Of a stretch of 64,000 nt of DNA, positions 16,297-25,425 are shown one piece after another (positions within the stretch are counted from its first letter, which is position 1; every line of letters begins with the position of its first letter). The notes under the pieces were generated by a model. That model was given only the letters and a program-made list of their open reading frames with translations. It was not told where the DNA came from and ran no database searches. A program made the position numbers and the translations under genes. The stretch comes from Amarobacter sp964507025 (GTDB lineage Bacteria > Chloroflexota > Dehalococcoidia > Tepidiformales > Tepidiformaceae), in assembly GCA_964507025.1 (NCBI GenBank), contig CAZDOK010000003.1, positions 186,001-250,000 on the forward strand. The letters are read 5' to 3'.

Positions 16297-17592
16297 TCAG
16301 GCCTTCGCGACGAGACCGCGAAGGCGGCGGGCGAGGGTGCGGTAGTCGCGAACCTCGGCGGCACCGAACTGGAAGATGTCGCGGGGGCCCAGGTGCTCAG
16401 ACCGGGCGAACACCGTGAGCCCGCCGAGGATCGCGAGGCTGTAAGCGATGGCGCTTGCCAGCGCTGCCCCGTTGACGCCCATCGCCGGGATGAGCAGCGA
16501 GGCCAGCGCAAGGTCGATGACCAGGCCGCCGCCCGCCACCACCGATGAGACCCACGGCATGCCCCGCTGGTAGGTGTAGAAGCCCGCGAACGACTGTGCG
16601 AGCCCATAGAGCAGCACGCCGGGCAGGATGAACCGGAGCGCGGAGGCCATGCCGCCATAGCCGGCTGGAAACACCGCCTCGAGCACATCGGCGAGGAGGA
16701 AGAGTCCGGTGCAGATGATCCCCAGGAGCAGCACGGTGTGGCGCATCACGCGTGTCGTGAGGGCCACCGCTTCGGAACGGCCGAGCGAACCCACGCGCGC
16801 GTAGGCCGCCAGTGCAAGCGACCCGCTGACCTGCCACACCGACTCGGCGATGTTCACGGCGATGGAGTACACCGCGACCCCCGCCTTGCCTTCGAAGTGG
16901 CGGACCAGGAACAGGTCTGCGCGGTAGTTCAGGTAGGAGATACCGCTGGCGATCCCGGCGACCAGGGCGAACCGGCCGATCGCCAGCATGAGCGCCGGGT
17001 CGAGGCGGACCGTTCCGCGCAGCGCAAACCCACCGGTGACAAGCATGGCCGTCACTGCGAGCCACTGTCCGAGCGCGTACATCTCGAGCGCCACCGCAGG
17101 GGTCTTAGTCCCGCCGGCGAGGAAGGCGATGGCGATGGCGATGAGCGCGAAGAGCGGCGGGCAGACCAGGGCCAGGTTGTAGCGAACCAGCGATTCGCGC
17201 CCGAGAAACGTCCCGGCTACGACGCTGTTGCAGATGACCGCGGCGCAGGCGGCGCCGATGGCGAGGGACTCCCGGCTGGCGTCACCGGCAAGCACCTGGC
17301 CGGCGAAGAGGCCCACCCCAACCGCGATGGCCCCGAGCGAGACGCTGAGCGCACTTCCGTTCAGCAGTGCGGTGGGTGCCGGGCGCCTCTGGTTCGCCAC
17401 CTGGTAGGCCGTCGCGGCGGTCAGCCCGCCCGTGCCCGCATTCACCAGCCCGACCACCGTGAGGCCGAGCACGAACGTGCCGTAGCTGCTGGCCTCCATC
17501 TGGTTCGTGCAGAAGAGCACCAGGACCAGGGCAACTACGAGGTTCACGCCGCGGAAGAGGAACGCGATGATGCCGCCGTAGGCGATCGACAT
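16297..17592 (-). CDS. Wzx-like polysaccharide flippase (MATE/MOP fold)
   Basis: A 431-residue membrane protein with about 12 helices, of the polysaccharide biosynthesis/oligosaccharide flippase family. Features are the early GGIIAFLFRGVNLVVALVL, SYGTFVLGLTVVGLVNAGTG and ISYLNYRADLFLVRHFEG. It would move lipid-linked glycans across the membrane. No glycosyltransferases are adjacent; the dTDP-rhamnose genes at 56-59 kb could feed the same surface glycan. A -10 box lies six bases before the ATG. Confidence 0.82.
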   Translation of the reverse strand: MSIAYGGIIAFLFRGVNLVVALVLVLFCTNQMEASSYGTFVLGLTVVGLVNAGTGGLTAATAYQVANQRRPAPTALLNGSALSVSLGAIAVGVGLFAGQVLAGDASRESLAIGAACAAVICNSVVAGTFLGRESLVRYNLALVCPPLFALIAIAIAFLAGGTKTPAVALEMYALGQWLAVTAMLVTGGFALRGTVRLDPALMLAIGRFALVAGIASGISYLNYRADLFLVRHFEGKAGVAVYSIAVNIAESVWQVSGSLALAAYARVGSLGRSEAVALTTRVMRHTVLLLGIICTGLFLLADVLEAVFPAGYGGMASALRFILPGVLLYGLAQSFAGFYTYQRGMPWVSSVVAGGGLVIDLALASLLIPAMGVNGAALASAIAYSLAILGGLTVFARSEHLGPRDIFQFGAAEVRDYRTLARRLRGLVAKA

Positions 17593-17598
17593 TCCCTA

Positions 17599-17604
17599 AT
17601 CCTA
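17599..17604 (-). promoter_or_regulatory. Leaderless -10 box of the flippase gene
   Basis: On the minus strand TAGGAT lies six bases before ATG 17592. The TAGGGA between them is too close to the ATG for a normal ribosome site. Confidence 0.45.
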
Positions 17605-17642
17605 TGCGGACTTCCGGACCGTGCCAGTTTCGCGCCAACAAG

Positions 17643-17670
17643 AAAGGCGCCCGCCGGAGCGGACGCCTTT
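17643..17670 (-). terminator. Terminator of the surface-protein gene
   Basis: On the minus strand AAAGGCG-TCCGC, loop TCCG, GCGGG-CGCCTTT form a twelve-pair hairpin with one G-T pair, just after the stop at 17694. Confidence 0.75.
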
Positions 17671-17693
17671 CGCGATGGAGCGAGGTGCCAGGC

Positions 17694-19271
17694 CTAGTTG
17701 CTGAACGCGTTGTACAGGCCGTCGTTGTCGCCCTGGTTCAGGTCGTTCGTGGCGTTGGCGATGGCGATGATCGGCTGATCGCTGGTAATCGTCATACCTC
17801 CCCAGAAGCAGGTCGGGTTCTGGCCGAAGCCGTTATCCGCGTCAGCGTTCTGGTAGAAGATGAACGAACCAGTGATGGTCTTGGTCGCCTGGTAGGTCGC
17901 CGTGGCGTTGCAACCGGGCGCGGTGTTCGAGGTGTCGTTGATGGCGGTGATGGTGACATTGGCGGTGCCGCCGTTCGCCACGCTCACGCTCACCCAGGTG
18001 TTATAGCCGCTGAAGCTGCCCGTCTTGTAGGCGCGGCGGAAGATGAGCGGGAACTTCGCCGTGGTGGTGGCGCGAGAGGTCGGCACACCGTTGACCGCGG
18101 TGTAGAGGTCGGTATCGACGAAGCTGCCCGCGGAGGTCATCTTCGAGCGGAAGAGGACGGCTGCGAGCGGCTGGTCGCTGGTGATGGTCGCGGCGCCGAC
18201 GAAGCCCTCGGGGATGCCGCCGGCCGCCTCGTAGACGCTGTGGCTGGCGGTGCCATTCGCCGGGATGTTGAGCGTCACGCTGTAGTTCCCGGTGTTACCC
18301 GCGTAGTTGATGGTGGCCGTCGCGGCGGTGTTGTTCGGGTTCGAAAGCAGGTACTGCGTGTAGAAGCCGTTGAGCTTGATGGCCAGCGGCATCGCGATGC
18401 TGGTGCCAAGGTCGCTCGTGCCGCCTTCGACGACGAAGCCATCGTACGAGGCGAGCTTGCGGAGGCCGCTGCTCAGGTAGGCATCGACGCCGACTGTGAT
18501 GGTCGAGGTCGTGGTCGTGAGCGTCGCCGCCATGATGGAGTTCGCCGTGCTGGCAGGCATCGGGATGGCGCCATCGACCGCGGTAGGTGCGAAGCTGATC
18601 TGGCCGCCCACGGGGATGCGGTACCCGCCACCCGCGCAGGCTGCCGAGCCCGAGCCCGCGTCGGTCACCGGCGCCTTGGCGCCACCGGGGAAGACGTACT
18701 GGATGGTGACGCACGCTTCGGAGGTGCCGGTGTTGGCGATGGCGAACCGCGTGTTGTACGTCGCGGAGAGCGCGTTGGCGACATAGGGCAGGGTGACCTT
18801 GGTGCCGCCGGTGGGGTAGGCGTTGTGGATCGAGTAGCTCTTGGCGAACGTTGCCGAGGTGATGTCGCGAACCAGGAGCGCGTTAATCGGCTGATCGCTG
18901 GAGATCACGCCGACGCCCCGGAAGCCCGGGGTGAGGCCCGTGTTGATCGCCTGGGCAAACACGCGCGTACCGCCGGGGGGCACGTTGGCATACACCACCG
19001 TGGCCGACGGGATCTGCACACCCTGGGGCGTGTAGATGTCCATCACAATGGTCGCGGGGGCGGTGCCATTGTTCTGGGCGATCGAGCTCGTGTTCTCTTT
19101 GCTGTTCGGGAGCAGGGCGGGGAGGACGGCGACATGATCGAAGCCTCGGCCCACGGTCAGCTCCTGCCGGTTGTCCGCGATGCTGCCAGCGCTGGCAGCG
19201 GCCGCCGGAATAAGGGTCAGGGCGCCGAGCACTGCAATGAGCGCCAGCCGCCGGATCGGAATTCGCTCCAT
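17694..19271 (-). CDS. Large secreted surface protein with SDQP repeats
   Basis: A 525-residue exported protein with signal peptide MERIPIRRLALIAVLGALTL followed by an Ala-rich cleavage region. The mature part is rich in Thr, Asn, Gly and Ala and looks all-beta. A short motif recurs near residues 125, 365 and 497 (ISSDQPINALL, ITSDQPLAAVL, ITSDQPIIAIA), so there are about three related modules of 120-250 residues. It has few Lys and two or three Cys. The strong GAGGAG ribosome site, a consensus-like promoter and its own terminator suggest high monocistronic expression, as for an S-layer or abundant envelope protein. The function is not established. Confidence 0.7.
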   Translation of the reverse strand: MERIPIRRLALIAVLGALTLIPAAAASAGSIADNRQELTVGRGFDHVAVLPALLPNSKENTSSIAQNNGTAPATIVMDIYTPQGVQIPSATVVYANVPPGGTRVFAQAINTGLTPGFRGVGVISSDQPINALLVRDITSATFAKSYSIHNAYPTGGTKVTLPYVANALSATYNTRFAIANTGTSEACVTIQYVFPGGAKAPVTDAGSGSAACAGGGYRIPVGGQISFAPTAVDGAIPMPASTANSIMAATLTTTTSTITVGVDAYLSSGLRKLASYDGFVVEGGTSDLGTSIAMPLAIKLNGFYTQYLLSNPNNTAATATINYAGNTGNYSVTLNIPANGTASHSVYEAAGGIPEGFVGAATITSDQPLAAVLFRSKMTSAGSFVDTDLYTAVNGVPTSRATTTAKFPLIFRRAYKTGSFSGYNTWVSVSVANGGTANVTITAINDTSNTAPGCNATATYQATKTITGSFIFYQNADADNGFGQNPTCFWGGMTITSDQPIIAIANATNDLNQGDNDGLYNAFSN

Positions 19272-19294
19272 GAATTTTCTCCTCATCAGTCGGC

Positions 19295-19324
19295 AGTGTA
19301 GGAACCGCGTAGAAGTAGGGTCAA
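19295..19324 (-). promoter_or_regulatory. Promoter of the surface-protein gene
   Basis: On the minus strand TTGACC and TACACT are separated by 18 bases. Just upstream (around 19348-19371, plus strand) GTGTAAAC and GTGTAAC occur as near-direct repeats ten bases apart, possible activator or repressor sites. Confidence 0.6.
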
Positions 19325-19401
19325 CGAATTGCGGCCCGGGGCGTGGGAGTAGCGTGTAAACGGTGTGTAACTTTTGAAGGCGCACCCCCCGGTGTCGGAG
19401 C

Positions 19402-19494
19402 CTACGTGAACTGGTTCAGCGCCTGGAAGATGAGCACGGTCGCGAGTGCACCGCCGACCAGGATGAACACCAGCTTCGTTCCGTTCACCGCCAC
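19402..19494 (-). CDS. Possible 30-residue single-helix membrane peptide
   Basis: A short frame after the hydrolase gene encodes about 30 residues ending KLVFILVGGALATVLIFQAL and NQFT, a clean single transmembrane helix with a positive N-terminal side. GTG starts are available at 19494 and 19488 but the ribosome site is weak. It could be translated at the end of the glpX-containing operon. The hydrophobic pattern is much better than chance in GC-rich sequence, yet I cannot confirm it. Confidence 0.35.
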   Translation of the reverse strand: MAVNGTKLVFILVGGALATVLIFQALNQFT

Positions 19495-19513
19495 CAGTCT
19501 GCCATGCCCGGCG

Positions 19514-20140
19514 CTAATGCGCGGTACGGCCGCCTTGCGCCAGGAAACCGGCCACCTCGCCCACCACGTTCTGCCACGCGGCCTCAGGCGGCTTGCCTCG
19601 CTGCGCAAGGTCGTGGTTACCGCCTTCGACCCACGCAAACCGGACGCGCTGGGCCAGGCGGTACTGGTCGACCTCTTCGCGCCGGCCGAAGGGGTCGTGC
19701 GTTCCCTGCACGATGAGTGCCGGCGTGGCCAGCGTTTCAAGGTGGCGTATGCGCGGTGCTTCGGGCTTTCCGGGCGGATGGAAGGGGTAGCCCAGGCACA
19801 CGAGGGCAGCCGCTCCCACCTCATCGGCGATTATGCTGGCGATGCGGCCGCCCATCGACTTGCCACCGATGGCTGCGCCAGGCCAGCGTGCCGCCACCTC
19901 GCGCCAGGCGTTGAGGAGCACCGGCTCACGGTCGGGCGGGCGCCTGCCGCCGCTGGCGCGCCGTTGCCGCATGTAGGGGAACTCGAAGCGGACGACGTGG
20001 ATGCCACGTTCGCCCAGGGCGGCAGCCCACCAGCCCATGAACGGGGAATCCATGGGTGCACCGGCTCCGTGCGCCAGCACGAGGGTGGCCAGTGCAGCGG
20101 TGGGGCCGTCGTGGAGGAACGCCAGCTCTGGCGCCGGCAT
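19514..20140 (-). CDS. Alpha/beta-family hydrolase (dienelactone hydrolase-like)
   Basis: A 208-residue hydrolase of the KANL3/Tex30-like alpha/beta family. Motifs are VLAHGAGAPMDSPFM for the oxyanion loop, GGKSMGGRIAS for the nucleophile elbow (GxSxG), VQGTHDPFG for the acid and EGGNHDLAQ for the His. ATG 20140 starts just after the glpX stop (TGAGATG), so the two are translationally linked. Substrate unknown. Confidence 0.78.
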   Translation of the reverse strand: MPAPELAFLHDGPTAALATLVLAHGAGAPMDSPFMGWWAAALGERGIHVVRFEFPYMRQRRASGGRRPPDREPVLLNAWREVAARWPGAAIGGKSMGGRIASIIADEVGAAALVCLGYPFHPPGKPEAPRIRHLETLATPALIVQGTHDPFGRREEVDQYRLAQRVRFAWVEGGNHDLAQRGKPPEAAWQNVVGEVAGFLAQGGRTAH

Positions 20141-20141
20141 C

Positions 20142-21131
20142 TCAGTTCACAGTCGCGTTGATGCCCTGGAGCTTGCGCCAGTGGTGCTCGGTACGGATGC
20201 GCCGAACGGTGCCGGAACGCGATCGCATGACCAGGGATTCGCTGATCGCGCCGCCTGCCACGTATTGGACGCCCTGGAGCATCTCGCCCGTCGTCACGCC
20301 ACTCGCCGCGAACATACAGTCATCGCCGCGGACGAGGTCTTCGAGTGTGAGCACCTGGTTGACGTCGAGCCCCCGCCTCGCAGCAAGTTCGCGGTCGTCG
20401 TCGTTGCGCGGCCACAGCCGGCCCTGGAAGTCGCCGCCGACGCACTTCAAGGCAACGGCGGCGATAACTCCCTCCGGCGAGCCACCGATGCCCAGCATCA
20501 TATCCACACCCGAGCCAGGGATCGCCGCGGAGACCGCTGCCGGGGCGTCGCCATCGGTGATGAACTTGATGCGCGCACCGGCGGCGCGCACCTGGTCGGC
20601 GATCTCCGTATTGCGGTCGCGGTCGAGAATGATGACGGTCACTTCCTCGACAGCGATCCCCTTGGCCTTGGCGACCTGGGCGATGTTCCAGGCCACCGGT
20701 GCGTTGAGGTCGATCATCCCTCGTGCTGCCGGGCCGACGGCGATCTTCTCCATGTAGAAGATGTCGTGCGGGTTGTACATGGTGCCCCGTGGCGAACACG
20801 CAATGACGGCCACGGCCCCCGGGCGGCCCATGGCCGTCAGCCTGGTGCCTTCGAGCGGGTCGACGGCGACATCGACCTGGGGCCCCCGGCCGTTCCCGAC
20901 GCGCTCGCCGTTGAAGAGCATCGGCGCCTCGTCTTTTTCGCCTTCGCCGATGACCACGACCCCGTCCATGTCCACGGTGTCGAGCATCATGCGCATGGCG
21001 GCGACGGCGGCACCGTCGGCGGCGTTCTTGTCGCCGCGGCCTACCCAGCGGGCGGCGGCGAGAGCCGCGGCCTCGGTTGTCCGCACGAGCTCCATCGCGA
21101 TGTTGCGATCCGGGACCTGTTCATTCCTCAC
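20142..21131 (-). CDS. glpX: Class II fructose-1,6-bisphosphatase
   Basis: A 329-residue GlpX-type fructose-bisphosphatase, acting in gluconeogenesis. Metal-binding motifs include VIGEGEKDEAPML, VAVDPLEGTRLTAMG and the later ITDGDAPAAVSAAIPGSG, with IGGSPEGVIAAVALKCVGG closing the site. The start is GTG 21131, which overlaps the TGA of the upstream HD-domain gene (GTGA). It is the middle gene of an apparent HD-glpX-hydrolase operon. Confidence 0.95.
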   Translation of the reverse strand: MRNEQVPDRNIAMELVRTTEAAALAAARWVGRGDKNAADGAAVAAMRMMLDTVDMDGVVVIGEGEKDEAPMLFNGERVGNGRGPQVDVAVDPLEGTRLTAMGRPGAVAVIACSPRGTMYNPHDIFYMEKIAVGPAARGMIDLNAPVAWNIAQVAKAKGIAVEEVTVIILDRDRNTEIADQVRAAGARIKFITDGDAPAAVSAAIPGSGVDMMLGIGGSPEGVIAAVALKCVGGDFQGRLWPRNDDDRELAARRGLDVNQVLTLEDLVRGDDCMFAASGVTTGEMLQGVQYVAGGAISESLVMRSRSGTVRRIRTEHHWRKLQGINATVN

Positions 21132-21685
21132 GGGTTCACTCCCAGCTGGTGTGCCACCGGCTTCAGCGCTTCCGCCACGAACCGGATGTGTTCGTCCAAT
21201 TCGACGCCCAGATCGCGGGCGCCATTGACCAGGTCCTCGCGGCGGACCGACCGGGCGAATGCCTTGTCCTTCATCTTCTTGCGAACCGAGGCAGGTTCGA
21301 TCGACGAGAGGGATTTGTCGGGCTTCACGAGAGTGCAGGCGAGCACGAAGCCGCTCAGCTCGTCGCACGCGTAGATGGCCCGATCCATCTTCGAGGTGTA
21401 TTCCATCCCCAGGAATGGAGCGTGACAGAGGATCGCGTAGCGGATGTCGTCGGGCACGCCCCGGGCGGCAAGGAGTTTCGAGCCCTCGCGGGGGTGCAGG
21501 TCCTCGGTCGGGTGGATTTCCCAGTCGAAATCGTGCAGGAGCCCCGTGATGCCCCACTTCTCCTCGTCTTCGTGGAGGAGCCGAGCGTAGGCCTGCATGG
21601 TCGCCTCCACGGCGACGCCGTGCTTGCGCGTCCGCTCCTCCTGCGAGTACTCGAGGAGGATGTTCCAGGCGTCTTCGCGGTGCAT
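21128..21685 (-). CDS. HD-domain phosphohydrolase
   Basis: A 185-residue HD-superfamily protein. Metal ligands are seen in RKHGVAVEATM, GLLHDFDWEIHPTEDLHP and ILCHAPFLG, the H...HD...D order. HD proteins of this size hydrolyse nucleotides or other phosphates. ATG 21685 has a long GAGGGGAGGGG ribosome site. It overlaps glpX by four bases, so they are co-translated; the functional link is unknown. Confidence 0.8.
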   Translation of the reverse strand: MHREDAWNILLEYSQEERTRKHGVAVEATMQAYARLLHEDEEKWGITGLLHDFDWEIHPTEDLHPREGSKLLAARGVPDDIRYAILCHAPFLGMEYTSKMDRAIYACDELSGFVLACTLVKPDKSLSSIEPASVRKKMKDKAFARSVRREDLVNGARDLGVELDEHIRFVAEALKPVAHQLGVNP

Positions 21686-21788
21686 CTTCCCCTCCCCTCG
21701 CATTGCGCGTTTGCGCAGGAATGGTAGCGAGTGACGGCCGAACATACCAAGGCCCCTTAACGACCCGCACCTGTCGAAAGAAACTGTA

Positions 21789-21794
21789 TACAAT
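21789..21794 (+). promoter_or_regulatory. Leaderless -10 box of the DUF2332 gene
   Basis: TACAAT (within TATACAAT) lies six bases before GTG 21801, with no ribosome site. This is one of the clearest cases of the pattern. Confidence 0.65.
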
Positions 21795-21800
21795 CCGCCG

Positions 21801-22880
21801 GTGGATCACGAGCGCCTTGTCTTCTTCTTCCGGAATTGGGCCGATGTGGAGGCTCCGGCCAATCTTTCTCCCCTCTACGCGGTCTTCGGTCACGCCGTCG
21901 CGGATGACCCTGAACTGCTCGCCATGGCCTCGGAGGCGCTCGAGGGCCAGCCGCCCCCGAATGTTCTCTTTGGTGCGGTCCACGCGGTGTTGGCGCGGTA
22001 TCCGGATGAGCCCCTGGCGGGGTACTACGCGAGCCTTGGCGGCGCGAAGCAGGCCGATGCCGCTGCCGCTTCGCTCCTGCGAACATTCTGCCTCGAGCGG
22101 CGCGACGAGCTGCTCCCGATCATCCGGACGCGGCTAACGCAGACCAACGAAGTCCGGCGCAGCGCAGTGCTCCTGCCCGCCTTTGCCTCTATAGCATCCG
22201 ATGCGGGCCGGCCGCTCTCCCTGATAGAAATCGGGCCCAGCGCGGGACTCAACCTGCTCTTCGACCGATACCAGTACCGCTATGGCGCCCGAAGTATCGG
22301 CGACCCGGGGTCGCCGATCGTGCTTGATTCGGAACCGCGGGGTGCCCCCCCGCACGTCGTGATCCCCGAGGTCGCCTGGCGGGTGGGCATCGACATCAAC
22401 CCGCTTGATATCAGGAACGACGCCGACGTCGCCTGGCTCCGGGCCCTCCTCTGGCCGGAACACACGGACCGTCTCGCGCTGCTGAACGCGGCAATCGATG
22501 TGGTCCGCCGGGAACCGCCCCGCCTCATCCAGGGCGACCTTCTCGAGTACCTGCCCGTGCTGGTCAGGGAAGCGCCGGAGCAGACGGCACTCTGCCTCTT
22601 CGCCACATTCGTCCTGAATCAGTTTTCGAACGACATGCTGGATGGCCTGCGCGCAGCGCTGCTCGCGCTTTCCTGCGAGCGTGAGCTGCACCTGGTCGTG
22701 ATGGGCTTCTCCGGCTTCATTGTGCCGGGGTCGCCGCGCGTTGGGGACACAAGCGTGTGGGTCCTGCGCGTGCGCGACGGGGCGGGCGAGTACCGGCTGT
22801 CGTCGCTGGCGAACCCGCACGGCCGCTGGATCGAGTGGCAGGCGGAATCACCGTGGAAACCGTGGCAGGCCGTGTACTAA
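21801..22880 (+). CDS. DUF2332 family protein
   Basis: A 359-residue protein of the DUF2332 family. It has YPDEPLAGYYASLGGAK in the first third, the SAM-binding-like LSLIEIGPSAGLNLLFDRY, GIDINPLDI and a C-terminal NPHGRWIEW. The central block resembles a class I methyltransferase fold, but the family has no proven activity that I know of. It overlaps the convergent membrane-protein gene by four bases. Confidence 0.82.
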   Translation: MDHERLVFFFRNWADVEAPANLSPLYAVFGHAVADDPELLAMASEALEGQPPPNVLFGAVHAVLARYPDEPLAGYYASLGGAKQADAAAASLLRTFCLERRDELLPIIRTRLTQTNEVRRSAVLLPAFASIASDAGRPLSLIEIGPSAGLNLLFDRYQYRYGARSIGDPGSPIVLDSEPRGAPPHVVIPEVAWRVGIDINPLDIRNDADVAWLRALLWPEHTDRLALLNAAIDVVRREPPRLIQGDLLEYLPVLVREAPEQTALCLFATFVLNQFSNDMLDGLRAALLALSCERELHLVVMGFSGFIVPGSPRVGDTSVWVLRVRDGAGEYRLSSLANPHGRWIEWQAESPWKPWQAVY

Positions 22881-23710
22881 ACAGGCCGGCCTGTCAGGAA
22901 CATGAGCCCTTTCGCGAGGACCTCGCCGACGAAGACGGCGCCCATGGCGATGTACAGGAGCCCTGTCGCGCTCTGCATCGCCTTGATCTGGGTAGTCTTG
23001 AACGACAGCACCCCGAGGATGATGGGGAAGACGAGACCCACGGCGATGCGCAGGTAGAGCGCCGGGTTGGCGAAGATGCCGACATCGACCGGGTTCGCCG
23101 GGGTGGGCGTGTCGCGCACGGGCACGGCCAGATTCACCGCGAGCACCACCACCTGGAACCCGAGTGCCGCCAGCAGCACTACCGCCAGGTCGCGCAACGG
23201 CCACGCTGGAAGCGCACCCTCGGTCAGGTACCAGTGTCCCCAGACCATCGCGACCGAGACGGCGCCGAGGGCTAGTGTCCCGCCGATGAGTCCGATGAGC
23301 GCCGCGGGGAAACCCCATGTGGGTGGCGTGAGCATGATGGCCAGGAGGACGATCGTGATCGCACCCGCGATCGAACCGGCGATCCCGAACAGGCGGCCGA
23401 CCGGGTCCCAGCCCATGAACACGCAAAACATGTAGGCGGTGCTCGTGACGATCACCACCATGAGCGAACGCCTCATCTCCGGAAAGGTGCCCGTATCGAT
23501 CCGGTAGCCGTCCACCTCGCTGCCCAGGTCCATCGCGCCGGCAGTCCAGTAGGCCAATCCGGCGGTGATGGCGATGCAGAGGGCCATCGTCATCACAAAC
23601 CCACGGGTCACCCCGCCGCGCAAGTCGCTCCCGAGCGTGATCCAGAGGCTTCCGATGGCGAGTTCAACGAGGATGAGGAGGAGGGTGTAGGGCAACGCCT
23701 CGACGTTCAC
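22877..23710 (-). CDS. Eight-helix membrane protein, possibly haem- or quinone-linked
   Basis: A 277-residue protein with about eight hydrophobic helices, starting GTG 23710 (VNVEALPYTLLLILVELAIG). Conserved-looking polar features include the helix-end motif VWGHWYLTEGALPAWPLRDLA and a late LSFKTTQIKAMQSATGLLYI. The size and helix count resemble DmsC/NrfD-type membrane anchors, but no partner iron-sulphur subunit is adjacent. I treat the family as unrecognised. Confidence 0.65.
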   Translation of the reverse strand: MNVEALPYTLLLILVELAIGSLWITLGSDLRGGVTRGFVMTMALCIAITAGLAYWTAGAMDLGSEVDGYRIDTGTFPEMRRSLMVVIVTSTAYMFCVFMGWDPVGRLFGIAGSIAGAITIVLLAIMLTPPTWGFPAALIGLIGGTLALGAVSVAMVWGHWYLTEGALPAWPLRDLAVVLLAALGFQVVVLAVNLAVPVRDTPTPANPVDVGIFANPALYLRIAVGLVFPIILGVLSFKTTQIKAMQSATGLLYIAMGAVFVGEVLAKGLMFLTGRPV

Positions 23711-23716
23711 TCATCG

Positions 23717-23722
23717 AGTGTA
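23717..23722 (-). promoter_or_regulatory. Leaderless -10 box of the eight-helix protein gene
   Basis: On the minus strand TACACT lies six bases before GTG 23710. Confidence 0.5.
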
Positions 23723-23790
23723 GAGCGGGGTGGCCTATGGGTCAGTCGGCGGCGGTGGCCGCGGAGAGAGCGACGGCGGCGAGAGGAGCG

Positions 23791-25356
23791 CTAGTGAACC
23801 TGGCGTTCCTGGTCCGCCCAGTACGGCTTCCGGAGCTCGGTCTTCAGGATTTTCCCCGGGCCGCTCTTCGGCAGGGGCGTGTCCAGGAACACGACCTTCT
23901 TCGGGCACTTGTAGCCGGCGATGAGCTTCCGGCAGTGCTCGATGATGTCGTGTTCGGTGGGCGCCTTCCCTTCCTTTGGAACCACCACAGCCAGGACGGC
24001 CTCGCCCCACTGGTCGTCGGGGATTCCGATCACTGCCGCCTCGAGCACATCCGGGTGGTCGTAGAGCGCGTTCTCGACTTCGGTGGAGTACACGTTTTCG
24101 CCGCCGGAGATGATCATGTCCTTGGCCCGGTCGACGATGAAGATGAAGTTCTGCTGGTCGATGGTGGCGAGGTCGCCGGTGTGCATGTACCCGCCGCGCA
24201 GCGCCTCGGCGGTCTCCTGGGGCCGGTTCCAGTAGCCGAGCATGACATTCGGTCCGCGCGCGATGATTTCGCCGACCTCGTCCGGCTTCACATCTTCGCC
24301 GGTCTCCTGGTTGACCACGCGGACATCGACCCCCGAGACCTGGCGGCCACAGCTCGCGAGCCGCGCGATCTCGGCCTCGCTGCCCTCGTACTTCGTCCAG
24401 TCGAGCTTCATCGCCGTGAGCAGGGGGGAGGTCTCGGTCATGCCATAGGCCTGGCAGAACTTGGCGCCGAGCGCGTTCTTCGCGGCCATCAATCGGTCCA
24501 CTGGCATCGGCGATGCGCCGAAGAGCATCAGGTCCAGGCTCGACGTGTCGTAGTTCGCGAGCCCCGGGAAGTTGACCAGGAAGTTGATCATCGTCGGTAC
24601 GAGGATGGTCTTCGTGACCTTCGTATGCTCGATGACCTCGAGGCAGGCCTGGGGCGCGAACGCCGAGAGGAACGTGTGGGTGCCGCCAACCATCGTGATG
24701 GCGTAGCACGCCCAGGCGTCGGCCAGGTGGAACATCGGCGCGACGTGCAGCCAGGTGTCCCGCTCGCCGAACCCGAAGGTGAGGATGGCGTGTTGCGCGT
24801 TGGAAACCACGTTGCGCTGGCTGAGCATTACGCCCTTTGGCAATCCGGTGGTTCCCCCCGTGTAGCAGAGATTGAACATGTCGTTCTCGCTCCACTCCCG
24901 GGCTGAGCGTGGCAGTGGGTCGTTCGCGGCGATGAGTTGTTCGTAGTCGGCTGCGCCGGCGAGCTCGCCGTTCAGGATGATCACGTGCTTGATGCCTGGC
25001 GTCTTGTCCTTGAACTGCTGATAGAGCGCGGCGAATTCCGGCCCGAGCAACAGCGCCTTGATCTCGCCGTCGTTGAGGATGAACTCGAGCTCATCGGCAG
25101 CAAGCCGGATGTTCAGCGGGGCCAGTGGCGTGCCCGCGACGCTGGCCGCGAAGTACGTTTCCCAGTAGCGGTGTGAGTTGTTCGCGAGGATCCCGATGTT
25201 GTCGCCCGGCTTCAAGCCGAGCGCGAGCAGCCCGGCGGCGAGCCGGTGCACGCGTTCGCTGGCCTGGCGGTAGGTGTAGCGCACGTCGCCATCTATCAGC
25301 GCGACCTTGTCCGGATAGAGCTTGACAGCGTGGGCGAGGACATCGTGCACGAGCAT
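23791..25356 (-). CDS. Long-chain acyl-CoA synthetase (AMP-forming)
   Basis: A 521-residue ANL-superfamily ligase. The AMP-binding signature is CYTGGTTGLPKGVMLS, followed by the YGMTETSPL motif, the hinge TGDLATIDQQNFIFIVDRAKD and the catalytic lysine near the C-terminus (KSGPGKILKTELR). It activates fatty or aryl acids to CoA esters. TACAAT at 25388-25393 on the minus strand could be its -10 box. It fits with the dehydrogenase, thiolase and hydratase genes in the window, but exact chain length is not inferable. Confidence 0.92.
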   Translation of the reverse strand: MLVHDVLAHAVKLYPDKVALIDGDVRYTYRQASERVHRLAAGLLALGLKPGDNIGILANNSHRYWETYFAASVAGTPLAPLNIRLAADELEFILNDGEIKALLLGPEFAALYQQFKDKTPGIKHVIILNGELAGAADYEQLIAANDPLPRSAREWSENDMFNLCYTGGTTGLPKGVMLSQRNVVSNAQHAILTFGFGERDTWLHVAPMFHLADAWACYAITMVGGTHTFLSAFAPQACLEVIEHTKVTKTILVPTMINFLVNFPGLANYDTSSLDLMLFGASPMPVDRLMAAKNALGAKFCQAYGMTETSPLLTAMKLDWTKYEGSEAEIARLASCGRQVSGVDVRVVNQETGEDVKPDEVGEIIARGPNVMLGYWNRPQETAEALRGGYMHTGDLATIDQQNFIFIVDRAKDMIISGGENVYSTEVENALYDHPDVLEAAVIGIPDDQWGEAVLAVVVPKEGKAPTEHDIIEHCRKLIAGYKCPKKVVFLDTPLPKSGPGKILKTELRKPYWADQERQVH

Positions 25357-25425
25357 GGAGGAACCCCCGATTGGAGCGGTGCGGGGGATTGTACATGAGC
25401 CGGGACTGATTGCCGGGTACGGGCA

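Noticed and set aside
23735..24906. Long plus- and alternate minus-frame proteins within the acyl-CoA ligase gene
   Set aside because: The ligase has complete family motifs; the others are compositionally biased mirror frames.
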